Position numbers and translations under genes: made by a program
The notes under the pieces: model-generated
Told to the model about the DNA's origin: nothing
What the model saw: only the letters and a program-made list of their open reading frames with translations
Databases searched by the model: none
Part shown: one piece after another, positions 24,151 through 39,282 of the stretch
Numbering within the stretch: position 1 is the first letter of the stretch
Layout of the letters: each line of letters opens with the position of its first letter
NCBI GenBank assembly: GCA_016801885.1
Contig: CM028898.1
Coordinates: 10,436,177 to 10,500,176, forward strand
Origin: Toxotes chatareus
Taxonomy: Eukaryota > Chordata > Actinopteri > Toxotidae
Direction of reading: 5' to 3'
Length of the DNA: 64,000 nucleotides

Positions 24151-26721
24151 AGAGCGCATATAGCCCAAGTGTGTCTCCGGTGTGCATACAGGTAGGTGGT
24201 AGCACTGTACAGGAAAGGCATACCAATTTATGAAATGACCATGCATTGTTTCTCATTGATCATTGGTTAAATGAATACGTGCAAGATCTGAATGCCTAGA
24301 CTGACATGTCTCTCTGTTTGAGCCATGTGTAGGACAGCTGAGTTGTCTCTTTTTCCCGCCACATGTGAATGCGAGACAAAAAAAAGGCAAGTGCAGCCAA
24401 CTGTTAAAATTCAAGCTGCGAGTTCAGTGGTTATAATTCTGCAATTATTATAATTATTAAGCCCCACCCTCTGAATTCAGTAGCTAAATGTAACCAGCAG
24501 GTCTGGGATATGTCCACTTATTCCCAAGTGTTCATTCACCCAGCTAGACAAGGGTTTTGATTGGTTGCCATTTCTGAATGACAGAGCGCTTTTCACCCTA
24601 CAGTCAATTTGCGGGGATGTACCCCCACAGAGATAGGGAACAAAAAAAAACACATGGCTAACATTAGCCAGATATCAGGATACATTTCAGTATGGAGTTT
24701 CCTGATATCGAAATGCATGGTTCAACAATACGGTTATTTGCTTTCTTTCCCAGAGGTGGACAAGGGGATCAATATCAATCTCATGTCTGTACATTAAGTG
24801 TGGAGCTGAGGCCAGAGGGATATTAGCTTAGTTTATCATAAACCCTGGAAACAGGGAAACAGCTGGCCAGGGTCTCTTCAAAGTTCAACACATCTAAAGT
24901 TTAGTAATTAACACATTATTTTCCGTATACACAAACAGTTATATAAAAATGACAATTTGTGATAATTTTTTTTTTTTAATTTATGTGCTGTAACTAACAA
25001 CAGCCAGGCTTGGCGGAGTGTCATACTCACAGATGTGCTGAAAGCTCCGGAGGAAGTCAAGTGCATGGTGTGTTGGTAGCATAAATCCACCTGCACCTAG
25101 ACTTCATGTTTTGTCTCCAGCTCCATATTTTATGCACAGTCAGGAGAGTGGTATCTATCATTTCATCTAAATCTCAGAAAGACAGGGAGAAACATTTGCT
25201 AATGAAGTAGAAACGGGAAGAGCACATGCACGTATAAAAGAGAATAGATGAACCGCACTTGTTCCGCACTGGTTTCCTGAAGCAACTGCCTACTATGTAT
25301 TTGTTAGATTCAAAATAAGGACATCCAATCAGTGCAGAACATCACCTTAAGATCTAGGGGCACAGACTCATTATCTGCGCTATATACCAACAGGATGAAA
25401 CAAGATTTATCAGGCATCCCCTCCTCTCCACTACCACCTCTACCTGCTCATTTGCACACAAAACATCCTGGCTGGCCTGCTTCCTTTCACACTGTTAAGA
25501 TGTTTGCAGCTCCTCATTAATTACTTGCATCTTTTGATTCTTCAACTCATTTGAATGTGGTTAGAAAAGAGAAGAAACAAACCATTGGTCATATAAGTGG
25601 AAAAAAAAGCTATTCATGCTGTGCCAACTGTGCACAGGGTTTAGGGTAGAGGGGGAAAAAAAACTACTTAGCCAATCAGATCATAGAGTGGAAACAGGTA
25701 GCAGTTGCTATGGCAGCAACACTGCCTCACACAAAAGAGCTATTATGCTTTGACTTCCTTTTTTCTCTCTGCAGATCTATATTACTTCTAAATTGGTTAT
25801 TAATGTGCCTGTTCCATTATGACAGGATGAACTGCAATACCACTTGTACAGTTATATTAAACTAAGTATAAATGGCTCTGTGTTTCTTTTGATTGGGGGC
25901 ACCAAATTATACACACTACAAAGCGAAGCTTACCTTAACTATTTATTGAAGAACCATTTCAAGACTTCTTACTAATTTAGGCCAGGCAAAAAGTCACTCC
26001 ACCTGAGTCACTGAGCCGTTTTCTCTTCTGATTTGTCTCCATACCTCAGCACTGTGCAGTCTCTCTCCAGTCACCATTCAATCTCTGCTTTCTCCCAGAG
26101 AATGCTTGATTGTTTTCAGAGAGAAGAAAGGGTAAAAAAAAAATAATAAAAAAAGATGTGTTGACTGCCACATTGGTTGCATGTGGCAGTCGAGTGGGAA
26201 GTCAGCCAACATCTAAAACTTTAAAAAGAGAAAAAAAAAGTACTCATGTTTACCTGGAAGAGGAGCAAATGAAACCACTAACACCACTGGTGGGAAATCA
26301 TTTTAGCAGAGGGATTTGTTAAGGTGACATTTCCAACAGTGGAACCAAAATAATGGACATTTCAGGCATGTGGTTATTATGGGGAGCACAGAATACATAA
26401 ATCCCAAGGTGTAGATGTGGACGGATTTGTGTTCATGCCGCACTTGTGTGTGTAAGCATCAGTGTCGCCGCAGAACAGCAAATATTTACCAGGGTATCCA
26501 TTTAGACCATTTTTAATTTGAGAGAGACCCAGCTGCTTCTCTCCAGCGTCCTTCCATCTGTCCTTCCATCATCTCTACCTCAATCCTTCTTTTGTGACTC
26601 AGAAACTGATGTTTACCTACCATCATGCTGCCTGTCCCAATATTTTGACATCCGTCACAGCAGTTTTGTCAGAGGAAACATGGGAGTAACTTTTCAGTAA
26701 AAACCGTATCTTCAAATGCAA

Positions 26722-26736
26722 CCCCCCCCCCCCCCC
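26722..26736. repeat. C15 homopolymer
   Basis: Fifteen consecutive cytosines, a G-tract on the minus strand. Its length is prone to slippage and sequencing error. Confidence 0.95.
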
Positions 26737-29700
26737 AAATGCCACCACATACAAGCCCCTTGACCTACATACAGTACACTGTGTTTTAATGGGACATGAG
26801 TGTAACAGTAACATTCACAGCTGCCAGACAATTTCTGCTTGAAAATATTATATAAATATTTTTGAATTTCACATTTTGAGGACACATCTGTCCTAGAAAA
26901 CATTTAAGTAGGAGAATGCATAGGCTTAATCCTAAACTCCATGAAATGTCTGAAGCCTACTTACAGTACAGCTGTACCTCGCACAAAATGCCAAGTCAAA
27001 TCGGATTTAATGACATACTGTTGCCTTCTGCAATTTAAATCAGCTGGGCATGATTAAATATGATTAAGCCTAGCGACTGGCTCACCACTTGATATGTAAT
27101 CGACATTGATATTCATGATGATAAAAATAAAAAAATTTGTCTCATCGTAGTTCTGCACACATCCCCTCCATCTGTAATATATTTTCCTCTCCTCATTAAA
27201 GCTATGCTTCCCGATATGAGATGAGAGGTTGTGTGGGAGGAGAGGAATGGAGTTGTACTAAAGACAAACTGGATTCATGTATGCTCTGCAGTGAACGGCG
27301 TCACGGACTATAGGCAGTATCCTAAAGCGACCTTGTGTTCTCAAATAAGCTCCTGTGACCTGTGCTCAGGGTTCCCTAACCTTACATTCAACAAGAGGCT
27401 CAGAAAGCCACTTATAGTTAGCTGGTTTGTTTAGAGACCTTTCAGTAAAACTGCCTCACCTCCCTGTCCTCCTGTTCCATACATTTCGCAGAAATAATCT
27501 CATTTGTTGAACGAAATCACACCGGATGAAGCTAAAGAACCATTGTTGTGGCTGAGTTCTGTTTGGGCATATAGCAGCCTTGGATGGGGATCATAAGTCT
27601 TTAATGCCATTATCTCTCTACAAAAGGTAATGACATCCAAATGATTATTTTGCCGCCACATTGCACACACACAAGATGCAACCACTGATAGGATCCTCAT
27701 GAAATCATTCAAATTGTATTACAACAATAGCACAGACAACTGGGCAGCAAGGATTTCTGTAAGAAAATGACTCTATATGTCAAGGCACAGCCACTTGATG
27801 AAGTATATTCAGCTTCTGCAACCATGAACAGGAGCAAATATGCTAGTGAAGTCTTTATACCTGCTTAGCTAACAGATGGGCTTACTCCTGCCAATGACAA
27901 ATGTCTTTGAGGTCACTCATTGGTATTCCTTGTACTGCTCTCAGCCATGTTATCAAGCTTTATTATTTTTTTTCTCCAGACCCTGTATCATCGGGTTCAC
28001 CTTTCAGAAGGCCCCGCAGCAGTGTGTGTTCTTTCTTTTACACTGCACATTTTGCAGCAGCTGAGTCTTACATGAAGTTTGTCCAAGATAAAAAAAAAAA
28101 AAAAATGGTGCTGAACATGAAACTTTAAACCCACTTCTTTTAAACCCACAGATCTTAGCCAATATCCAGTTTCTCCCAGCACTATGAAAGAGCCAGTGTT
28201 TGACATATTTTGGGTGTTGCTGCTCAGTGGGTTGTGAATTTGCAAGAGACATACCCGTTTGAATTGTTCTGGTGTTCCACATCTATCAGGCCTCATTCAT
28301 CTGGATAAGAGCCATACTGTTTAATGAATTGGGCCACACAGTAACTTGGGTGTCAATAGTCCCATTTACACTTGTTATTGCAACTGTCTCACATTCAGAT
28401 AAGATCCACATGGAAGTCAATACGGTTTTGCCTACTTTTAGCCACATAAATGTAACTCAGTTGCAAATCTGATTGCAAACCATCTTGGTCTTTTCCAGGG
28501 TTTCATGCAAATCATGTGTCCTTTAGGGAGTTTAATTAAAATAATACCAGTTCAGCTAGATAGCTAAAGTGGAGCTAAACTGCCTCTCACAGATTAGGCA
28601 AAGAATGAGAGAAAAATTTGATCTATTTCACTTCTTCTTCTTCACTGGCATCATTCACACCACTCTCTCACCCATGCAGATCATTTACTGCTTACAGCAG
28701 CGCAGTGAACCTGTATAATCATACAATTTGCAATCGCCTGTGCCACTTTTTCCTTCTTTTTTCCTCACTTTAGTCAAAATAGGTAAAATGACGTCTAATT
28801 TCAGTGTAATTTCAGGGTAACTTTAGTTGCCGTTATCACAGGGCACAGGCCTGACAGAGGCTGCTTTCACAGCCTGCTCATTGACATAGTTATACTTGGG
28901 GTGAGCAAAGCTAATATATGTGCATTCACACCTTTTCTGGCTCAAAACATCTCAAAAGGCAGTTTGAGCACTCTGATTTCAATCAGTCTCAAATGCCTCT
29001 TGGATACCTTTACTCTTGTTTTCTCTTTGTGCTTATCCAAGCCACCAAAGACACATGAAGTGACCAAGTGTAACTGGGCTCAAATTGTCAAAAAGGGATC
29101 AATCCCATTTTACAGTAATAATATTATTGATGCTGACCAGAAAATTATCACCTTTCAGCTTCCTGGCAGACAATCTAATGGACACTACTGCTATGCTGCC
29201 ATCACCGAATGAAAAGGAATTCAAGGAAAGATACAAATTTACTATAGCAGTGTTGAGGATGGAGAACATCAGAGCACAAACATTAAACCTGTAGCATAAA
29301 CTACATTTTAAACTCAAAAACAACACAGAGAGATTGTACTGCTATTGTATACTTTCAGTTATAGGTGGAGAGTGGCTGAAATGTGTTTTCCTTCACAAGG
29401 TGGCTCATGAAAATTGTGCAGACAATTGTTTATTCAAAGGTGTCACCATTACCTTTGGCCAGGGGCATGTTTCCTGTCAACTGAGGCCAAACAAGCCTTT
29501 GAGCTGGGGAAAAAAAAAAAAAGCTTTAATTCACAGGATATTTTTCAGAGAATCGTGCTTTTAATTTAAATTTTTATTATTTGAAATTCTAAATCATATC
29601 CTCAGGCCTCGTTTCAAATACATCTACTGCAGATCAAGTGTAAAAGGGCAACAGATTTCATTTATTGCACATCACTTGGTGTCAGTAAACTAAGCTGTTT

Positions 29701-32700
29701 AACTTTCCTGTTGTGTTAAATTTCCAGCTTAAACCTCTTATGTATCTTTTTATTTATTTTTTTGGTATATACTTAGGCCGAAACTATAGTTTCTTTGAAG
29801 GGTAAGAAAAATTTTAGTCCTTTTATTTTGCCAGAGGCTGTCAACATGTTTCCAGCCTAACAGGAGAGTTGCAGTAAGCCACTGCACACACAGCAATGTA
29901 TTTCTTGACCTAAACCTCTTTTCTACTATTCTTTTCAGGTCAGGAAATTGTGTTAAACAGAATCTAAGGTCAATTCCTGGAACTGCGGGAAAGAAAAAAA
30001 GAAAAAAAAAAAAAAAAAAGCTGGGGGGACAACATTAGAAAAATGCTGCACAGGAACAGGAAGAATCTGCCTCTCCTCTGTGACACCCTCAAGGCCAAAC
30101 TGAGGCTAGCCACTCTTCTGAGAGTGGAAGTAACTGCTGCTGTTTGGATGTCGGATTCTTATGTCGGATTCTTACGAGCTAACAGGCAAATAAGAAGATG
30201 GGGGAATGGAGAAAACACAATCTGGCTCAACTTTTATGGAGGGAAATTTAGGTGTTTAGTATGCATGGAAGTAAAGAGTCTGCTGCCTGTTAATTTAGGA
30301 CAGGGAATACTCCTGATGAAGGAATGCATTAATGGGGATGTGTGTAGTCCAGCATGGAGGGCTCAAAGATCTACACAGTCAGTTTAAATAATGAACCAGT
30401 GTGCATGTGTTAGTTTGTTCTTTACTGGGGTTTTGACAGCTCTGCGGTGAATCGCCCTGTAGATATCCTGTTTATTAAAATACCAATTTCACGTAAACAT
30501 GAGATTCATGCATTTACAGTATGCACAAGTTCACCGAAATCAAAAGAGAATTTATAGTATACATCAATTTACTGATGTTTCAATATGAAAAATCTTGTGT
30601 TTCAAGGTTATCACTAATTTTTTTCCTTTTTTTTTTTTTTTTTTTAATTTCACAGTGAAATACGTACAGACTACCTTGTGGACACTCTGCGGAGTGAAGC
30701 TGGCCAGCAGGCCAACTTGAATCACTACTCAAGCTAGAGATTCATGCCAGACCCACCGGCTGATCAAAGCGCATTGTAGACTTTGAGCCCATAAGGCAAC
30801 TGGCTGTGGTCATGTCTTCTGAAAATAAAAATCTTCAACCTGTTCTAGATTTTGCCTGCACTACACTCAGTGTAAGAATACAGGTTTACTAAATCTATAT
30901 TTCTTTACCCCCTCATACAGTACATGACTCACACCTGTTTAAATCTGATATTTTCAGGCAATATGACCCATTCATTCAACTTTTGTAATGGAGGAGTTTA
31001 GTGGAAGGACAGTGAGGTCACTGATTTGCCACAATGCAAATCAAACCTGAAGTGACACATCTGGTACAAATAAAGCAGTCACACCTCCTACAGTAATTAT
31101 TTCTGCATTAGCATCTTGAGTGTTTTATTCTTTGGAAAATGGGAGCATTAAATCAGAATTGAACATTACAATTTACAATATGAATGTGGCCATTATTGCC
31201 TGGATCCTCTTGCCAAACAATTTACTTTAAGATGGTATTTCATCAAGTTTGCCGTTTTAGTGTCTGTCTCATTAAGGAAATTAAATGCAGAGGGAAGGAA
31301 CACGAAGAGGAGAGGCAAAGAAAAAGACATATGATATTCTTGGTTCATTTCCAAGTGCACGCTGTAAAATGGATCATCTTCCACCTTTCCATCCACTGGG
31401 CTGCTTATCCCCTCTCTGAGTTTCATGGCTGGCATGATTTTACAGAAATCCACAGGTGCCCGAATAAGAAACCCACATTTCTGTATCATTCATTGTGATA
31501 TCCTCCGACTGTCTGTGAGTCCGGCACAAATAGTTAAAGAACTAATCACTGTTCTGAACAGACATGTTGTGCCGTGGCTGACAACATGGCTGCCAACGGC
31601 CACACCTGACAATGCACATGCCACCAAGGGTTAACACATCTCCGAGACACCATTACCGAGAGAAGACAGAGGGGCACACAGCTCACACGCAGCTAGGTGC
31701 TGCAGGGTCCACATACCTGTCACTGATCACATCTGCTCCTCATGAGCCGAACCCTGGCGGTTGCACACTTGATGGCTTGTTTCTGTGCCTGTGGGCTGCT
31801 GCACTGTGCACGCTGGCCAGAACAGCTTTTCAAGAATCGCGCTACCGCTGATATCAATAGATAGTGATAAGCATGAATGTGAGAGCGTTGGAGCAACAAC
31901 AAAACCCATGAGAAGGGTCAGGAGAATATCTTTCATTCGGGTGTGTTCTGACTGTTAACTCGATGGTGTTCGAACTATGGTTGCTTAGGGTAACTATCTA
32001 TTAAATGTCCAGCAGCATCCAGCAGCCATAATAATCACTAGAAATACACTCAGTGCAATGTAAAACATGAGCATTAAAAGGCTCTGACCAATTAAAAGTG
32101 ACTAGAGGTTAAGAAGACTGGTCAGGAAATTATGCTAATATCATGACTTGGATTAAATGTCACACAATAACAATAACCTTCAGCAAATGACTTGTTACAT
32201 TTTGACAAGAGGGGCTTATCCTCTGGAGGGAGGACATAGACTCTGGCCTATTAATTTGATAGAGAGTGATGGTGGGGTATGGGAGCAGGCCAGAGCGCAG
32301 ATGATTTTTTTTTCCACCTGCACTGGACTCAGAGGTGCCCCTGTCATGGTCGCCCAAATTAATGTCAGGTTGATTTCGCAACAATTATAACCCAGCGGCT
32401 CTGGTCCCTTTTACCACAGGCCCTGGATGACAAAAAAAATGATGTTTCAAATTTGTTTTTTGTTTTTTTCGAGTGAAAGAGGAATGGCAGTCGAAGCATC
32501 TTGAGATTTCCTCACAGAAATGTGTTCGGTTTTCTGTTACTTGCTTATATTTGAAGTGTAGAGTTCGAGTGCCAGACTATTTTCCAACAGTGTGATCAAG
32601 CTGCAGTTTCTTTGCCTCTACTTCTACCTCATTTTTGTTGCAAGCTCTTAGACCATACTAATACAAGATACATTTGCAAACTGCTTCCAGCTTGTCACAT

Positions 32701-35700
32701 ATTTATGCGCACACGTCTGGCAAGAGCATCACCTAGCACTCGATGTCACTGGTCACTTCAGCAGATGCTCAAAACAGTTTAATAATACAATAACATGGAG
32801 TCCGGCCAGTATTTCTCTGCATCAAAGCATAGCCTAGTTTAGTTATTCTCTCCTGTCATGTAGGTCAGGCCTCATGCAAAAATCATTCTTTCTCATTTCC
32901 TGTCCATCTGAAATCAGGGCTAATACAAGAGGAATAAAGAAGGCATGGTGAAAATTAATGGGACCTCATAAATAGGTAGCTTGCCTTGAACTGTTAATGA
33001 GAACAAAGTCAGTTTTACTAACCAGATCGCAGTAACCCAAAATCTATAAGGACTTTCCTTTGACAACTAACCAGCCTATTTTACATTATTCATCCCTTCA
33101 GAGGGCATGTGTACACCCAATAACCTATTTTAACTCCCACTGTTTGAGTCCTGGATGTCTTGTTTCTTGTTTTTCCATTCAGTATTCATATCAAAACCCT
33201 TTACCCTCCCGGTGGACGCTGCAGTGTAAGTGAAAAGCCATTTGTGCCTTGTGTCTGACTCGGAAACTGGTGACACAAATTCAGATGTCCAGATGGAGTG
33301 GGATGTCTTTGCTTTCCTCTCCATTATTCTACTGCAGGTTAAACAATATGCCCTCCATTGTGGCACATGTGTAAGATGTGCAGCTGAACAAATCACCATA
33401 TATGTATTTGTCTGCTTAAGTATGTTTGACTGCAGTGCAGCTGCACAGTTTGTATCTGGGAATATTGGATAAGGAATCATAAAGCATAAAATGCATTACA
33501 ACCCTCATTTTTACCTTCTTTGTTTCCATAGAGATTCTTGTTTTTGCATTAAGATCCTGCATGTTTTCAGGAATTTAATCATATTTAATGTCTTCCCTTT
33601 TCAACGGTCATGTTTACCGTTGGCGAAAGGGATGCAAGGGGTAATTTGTTTTCATTTGTTTTGCAGTGACTAAGTAAAGCATTTTTGAGACTCTGGGTAA
33701 TTTATACTTTAAAAAGGATTTTACCTCAACTCAAGTTGATGTTTCCTGTGTATCATCTCATACATATTCCCAAAACTGTGGTTTAAAGTTATTTGGAAGT
33801 TCTGAGTGCAAAATATTCCACTTGAAATGGAAAAAAAGGTAGGAGTATATTCTGCCTGTAATACAGATCCAGTAAACTGCTGTTTGAGTCCATAAAGCAC
33901 AGTAAAATTGTCATGATGACAGCTACTGCACCCTGTGTTTTTCTTCTCTAGCCATTTCTCACTCTTCTTCACGTGATCAATCCTGCACTGCACATACGAA
34001 CCCCTCCTGTCAGTCTTTCCACACCTGTCCACCAGCCAACAGTATCAAGCTTCCCTTCATCACCTGACCCTCGCAGCCAGCCTCGGAATAAAGACAACAG
34101 CTGTCTGTCTCTTGTAAAAGATGGTATATACTGCTATCACTTTGCTTTACACCCTTTTTATTCTGATCTGCCTGCCTCTTCACTACTGACTCCCTGTGTC
34201 CTTTTTCTTTGCTTCCTCAGCCTGCTTTCGAGTACAAGATCTGTGATCCAGCGTCATAAAAACAAATAAAACCAGTCCACGCAAAAACCAAAAACCATAG
34301 CTGGCTTGGTTCTATGTGTTTTAGAGGTTTCTAACAACAACAATCAGAACAAAACATCTTACCTGTAGCTAAACATGACCTGCATTAGTAATTTGGAAAA
34401 CCAAGCAGCGGGTGCCCTCTCGACAGCGTGTACCAACCCTCTGTGTCATCGGTGGTAAAACACAACCTTTCACTGCAGTTTCTTTTTCTTGCAACTCCTT
34501 GTTATTTCTGGGTCTGTGATATACATTAGTATTCCTGCATGTTGATGGCCTATTGTGCTCAATTGCTGAGCAAATTGCTCAATCAGTTGGCTGCAGATTG
34601 GATTTGCTCATGACAGTGTGCGGTGTAAATATCCTGCTGGTACATTTCCCACAGAGTGATAAGTGGGAAGCGTATAATGTACATATACTAAAAATCAAAG
34701 TATGGAGACAACAGAGTCACGACGAGAAATATCAGCAAAAGATGATTTAAATAGGTAAAGTTTCAACAAGTAAGCTGTAAAATACTCGTGTATGTGACAA
34801 AGCTGAACAAACTGGTGTCCTATGACGTCTTAAGGTCAGTGATTTGATCAGTCTTTTGCCATACTATAATTCTTCGCATTTGTCTTTATTTTTAGTGCAA
34901 GTCCACAAGTAGTGATTTCAGCTTACAGCTTTAAACCAGCCTTAAATCTGCCAACCACTATTGTCCCTACTCCTCTGACTCCCTTTGCTACTGTGAACTG
35001 AACACATCGGAAGCACACAACCACAGGCATCTCATTCGCTGACGTGTGCTCAAAGAGATGAAGCCTGTATCTCTGGCATAAAACACCAGAGACAATCACA
35101 GACGTGACATTTCTGAGCAGAGCTTCTTACTCCCCCACACCAGCGAAACCCCCATCAACACCCAAGAAGGCCTCCTATGGTTCTTTGTTGTCTAACACTC
35201 AGTGGGTACAGATGCCTCCGCGCAGACAAAAGATGGCCTCTTCTCCACTCGTTCAATGGTTATTTCATTTAAAGTGTCAATCCCAGACTAGAAATACTGG
35301 CAGTTGGTCAGAGGGGGGTTTGTCATGGTGCTCTTTGAAGCATCAGAAGGTGTAATTTACAGGACGGAGGTTGTCAGGAGCCAGGAGCAGAAGGGAATGC
35401 TGATGACAAAGTGACCTCACAAGCTGAGATCCTGTAGTTTGATCTACAAAGAAAGTAAATACAAATGATCAAACAGCCTCTTAATTGTGTCACGGTTGCA
35501 ATAGGCCATAAGAGGTTGTGCTTTACAGTTTTTGTCATTTTAAAATACCATGAAGCAAACTGTGAATGAAATGTGTCCTGATTACAACTTCAAGTTAACT
35601 GAGATTTTTAACCCAGCTTTATACTTGATATAATTTCAAAATAATATCTTTAAGCTCCATGGGTTTGCTGCTAGCTGCGGCAAGCAGGTTTAGGACTGAG

Positions 35701-38418
35701 TGTTGGTTGGAAATCAGTGACTGTCGATTAACCCACTCTCTTTGTATCCAGAGTATACGTTTCAATCACTGCTACCAGATAAGATACTGTACTAATCCTC
35801 AGCAGGAATCACAACAACAGCTAAAAAGTTGAGTGCCAGCGTGATAAAGGCGTTTATCAATTTACTGACTGCAGGACTTATCTCGGGAATATTTGAGCAC
35901 CTTTGGTCCACATTATTTTATAAGCTCTGTAGCATTAAAAGTACAGAGCCAGAGGCCCATCTCCTACAGGATGTCCTACCCGCTGTGCAGAGATAGGTTA
36001 GATACCACTCAATGAGAAATCATTTTTTATCTTTTTTTGTTGAATATATTGCCACTAATCTGGATTTCCTGCTTTTTATTGAGGAGCACATACTGTACAG
36101 CACAGTGAACTCCCACTGAGAAATGTTATTAACTACTGTTTTTGTTGAGAGGATTGATGGTGTTAGATACAATATCTCTTCCCCTGTTTCTCTTGGCAGT
36201 ATACTTTGCTGCACTCTATGTATTAAACCCACTTTCTATCAGTTTCACTACAGCACAAGATGTTCATATAGTAATGTACAGCGCCACACCCTTTTGCATA
36301 CAGGGGCCTACAGGCTGTAATCCATGACTTGGCTCTGGTTTAACTCCAGACTTTCATATGTTAGGGCACAAACTTTAGCCATAAATCACTGAGAAGGAAA
36401 AAAAACATTTTAAAAAGTGACAAATTCAGTTTTTGTTAATGTAAAATATGTGTAGCTAATGTCACACAACTCACATGGAACAGATTATTATGTGGATGTT
36501 GACTACACAGTGCTGACATTTGTCATCTAAGCTCTGACCTTGTCACTCCCCACTAGGCAGCAGCAAAGCTCAGCACAGCGGGGTGTGGGGAGTGACGGCA
36601 ATAACTTTCCCTCCAGAAGAATGTAGACTCAGAGCCTACAGGTGGATGTGGGGGTGGAAGTGGTGCTTTTGAAATCTTGTATGAACAGCAACAGCAGCAG
36701 CAGCAAGCGATAGCATCGATTTCAGGTGAGCGCTGTGGCAGAAGGCATGCAGCAACAGAGTGAGTGGAGCGCTGACAGCTTAAGTACACGACAATGAAAA
36801 GAGTATGTATGGACGTTGAGGAATATGTTATGTGAGTATATAACTGAAACTGCATAAAAGTAAATCCACTTCAACTTTCTATAATCTTTCAGAGATACAG
36901 AAACGCTAATGCACTCCCTGATGTAATTAACAACTTTCTAAGATTTAGTTGAGTAGCTGCTTGGCAGACGGCCCTTCCTTTGTCTCCACTGGCTGTCCTG
37001 AAGTATCTGTGTGGGTCACTCTCAGTCTGCGTTGCTTGTTCTTAGTTTGTCAGTTTGTCTGCACATGTCCATCTCCATTAGTCTCCTTCTGTGAGCATCT
37101 TTCACTGCTCTCCTGCCTGTGCTCATTGTTATCTGTCTCTGTCTGTGAATGTGTGTCAGCGTTATCTTGAGTCGGTTCGGGGTCCTTTTTTGTCTGAACT
37201 GTCTGGACATCAAAGCAACACACAGCTTGTTGAAGGTCACGAGGCCAAAACCTGGATGTACACAACAACATAAATCTTTGAAAATTGTTATTCTTGGGTT
37301 GTACCCTTATTTTTGTTGCACTTTTATTCAATTAAATTGTAAATACATCTATCATTCTATAATAAAATGCATTGTTTTGAAAATTCCATATAATATATCC
37401 TGGTCACTTTACACTATAGTCTATTGAACTTTTGTGTATTTCACCGTAAAATAATGCTTCCTAATGCTAGAAGACGACCCAGCAGTGCAAAATTTTAACT
37501 TCTGATCATTCGGAGGGCTCATCATTTCCAACAAGATATGATTAGAATGCATGTATCAGATCCCAGGATAAACACTATTTGAATCTTAAGCAGTCGGCTC
37601 ATTGTTGAGAACAGTGTTTGATGTGTGGCAGGCATAGCTGCAGGATTGTAGCAGTTGTCAAAAACTCCGAACAATTTGACAAACAGGCTGGAGTTACAGA
37701 GGGTGAAGATAAATGGAATGTCTTATCTCCAGCCTTTGAAAAATGCTAACTTTCAACTTAAAAATGCAGAGTTTTTCGTTTTAATTTTCTACATTTCGGG
37801 TCTCTATCAGATTGGGAGTTTTTTGAATTTCGGTGATGTGATGCACAGGAAGTTTTTGCTAGCGCGGTGATATGAAAACACACCTGAAAGCGCCACTGTT
37901 GAAAGCAGGGATCACTTTTGGCTTGAAGTTAATCTTTATGATCAAAAGATGAGCAGTCTCTTGGTGTTGCTGGGAACAACTGCTTGCTGTAAAGTGAAAA
38001 GTCTCCAAATGCAAAACATGGGCTCATTTTAATAGTGGGATTATTTCACAGGTTCCCTGCACACATGCAAAGTAGGTTATTCAATCTGCAAGAATGTGAC
38101 TTTAATACCAAGGGACAAAAGAAGCTGTTTTACAAACTCAGTTCCACATTATAATAGAAATGTTATGTTCTCTTGAGCAAACTGATCAATAATTACATTC
38201 ATAATTAAATAAATAAAAAGTTTAAGTTTAAGACTTACTGCTGCAAAAATACGTAAACGTCTATACATTTCTGAGGTAATTTTCACATCAAGGCAATAAA
38301 ACAATTACTGGTCTGACTGTGTTTTCAGACCTCGCCAATGAAATTAGTGAGCAAAATGTGTAATAACAGTGTGTGAGTGAGTGATGGCCAAAACAACAAA
38401 AACAAGAGCCGGGTTATT

Positions 38419-38443
38419 AAAAAAAAAAAAAAAAAAAAAAAAA
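38419..38443. repeat. poly-A run (A25)
   Basis: Longest adenine homopolymer in the window. It could be the tail of an old retroposon inserted on the plus strand, but I recognise nothing upstream of it. Confidence 0.95.
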
Positions 38444-38955
38444 TTCCTCCAAAGAAATGCAAAACATTTAATTAGATACAGTTTGTCCTAAGGCGATCAA
38501 TTACTTTCAATTATTTTGAGCTATTAATGTCTTTCAATCTCAAGGTTTCAGTTTCTGCAACATTATAATTATATCAAAAATCTAATTAGGAGACGCAGCA
38601 TTGCAGCCAGTGTGGAGATGGCATGTTTTCTTCCTGCGTGAGTTGCTTCCTCCATTGTGCCAAGCAAGTCACTGGAGAATCTAAACTGCCTTTCCGTGTT
38701 CCTTCTCTTTGTTTGTCGCCCCTCTGACCAATGTATTTTGGGATACACGATAACCCAGTAGAGGAACGTGCAACAAAACGCATCAAGTATTAAGGAACCC
38801 CACCCTTGTAAGAACGGGGGTTAATTAGTTGTGGGATTGCATGAAATCTTAAACATAGCTGGGATTATTGCTGCTAAGCTTTCCACTCATTTTCAAAAGC
38901 TAAGCTACAGTATCTGCTGCACTACTGTTGCAGAAGAGAATCCCACTGTTAAAAG

Positions 38956-39282
38956 ATGATGGATGTAATGGGTGGTGACACATTCAGCCACATATTATCA
39001 GCACCTTCACTTAAGGCATTCCTCTATGAATATACTGCGGAGGAGATTCTGCAAAGGAGGCAAGAAGGATCTGCTGCTTTGAGTCAAGCAGCCTCCCTGG
39101 GGAAAGATATTGCCGGGGCGGATGGAGAGACAATGATTGGTGAAGCATGTGCAAATACTGCACAGCCACGCTCACGGAGATTGAAATTACAGTACGTGCT
39201 GCAACAAATCAGACCATACTTGCTTGAATCTACGGCTGACGTGGGAGAAATGCTCAACAGGCCACTCAGACGTTGTCCATAG
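38956..39282 (+). other. unrecognised 108-codon open frame
   Basis: The frame opens with ATG (MMDVMGGDTF...) and ends at TAG. Its composition is more protein-like than other frames in the desert, with mixed charged and hydrophobic residues and amphipathic stretches such as YTAEEILQRRQE and LKLQYVLQQIRPYLLE. The block 38940-39470 is also GC-richer and stop-poor on the minus strand (125 codons, 39084-39461), so the openness may be compositional. No domain, signal peptide or splice site is clear. An ATTAAA lies about 265 bp downstream. It could be a decayed transposon or retrogene piece, a conserved non-coding block, or a chance frame. Confidence 0.2.

Larger units (their letters stand above)
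24151..38955. other. long intergenic stretch, no gene seen
   Basis: Almost 15 kb without a recognisable exon. Contents seen: C15 (26722-26736), poly-A (28090-28105, 30002-30019, 38419-38443), T19 (30627-30645), a short CAG-type run (about 36689-36706), and a pyrimidine-rich patch with TCTG repeats (about 36950-37200) that leaves several frames open by composition alone. The 114-codon frame at 30043-30387 and the 103/104-codon frames at 28901-29212 and 31184-31498 show no domain, no coding-type composition and no splice context that I can defend. Confidence 0.5.

Noticed and set aside
30043..30387. 114-codon plus frame following an A18 run
   Set aside because: No domain, no splice sites and no plausible promoter. 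The poly-A run lies upstream, not downstream, so a retrogene reading is not supported.
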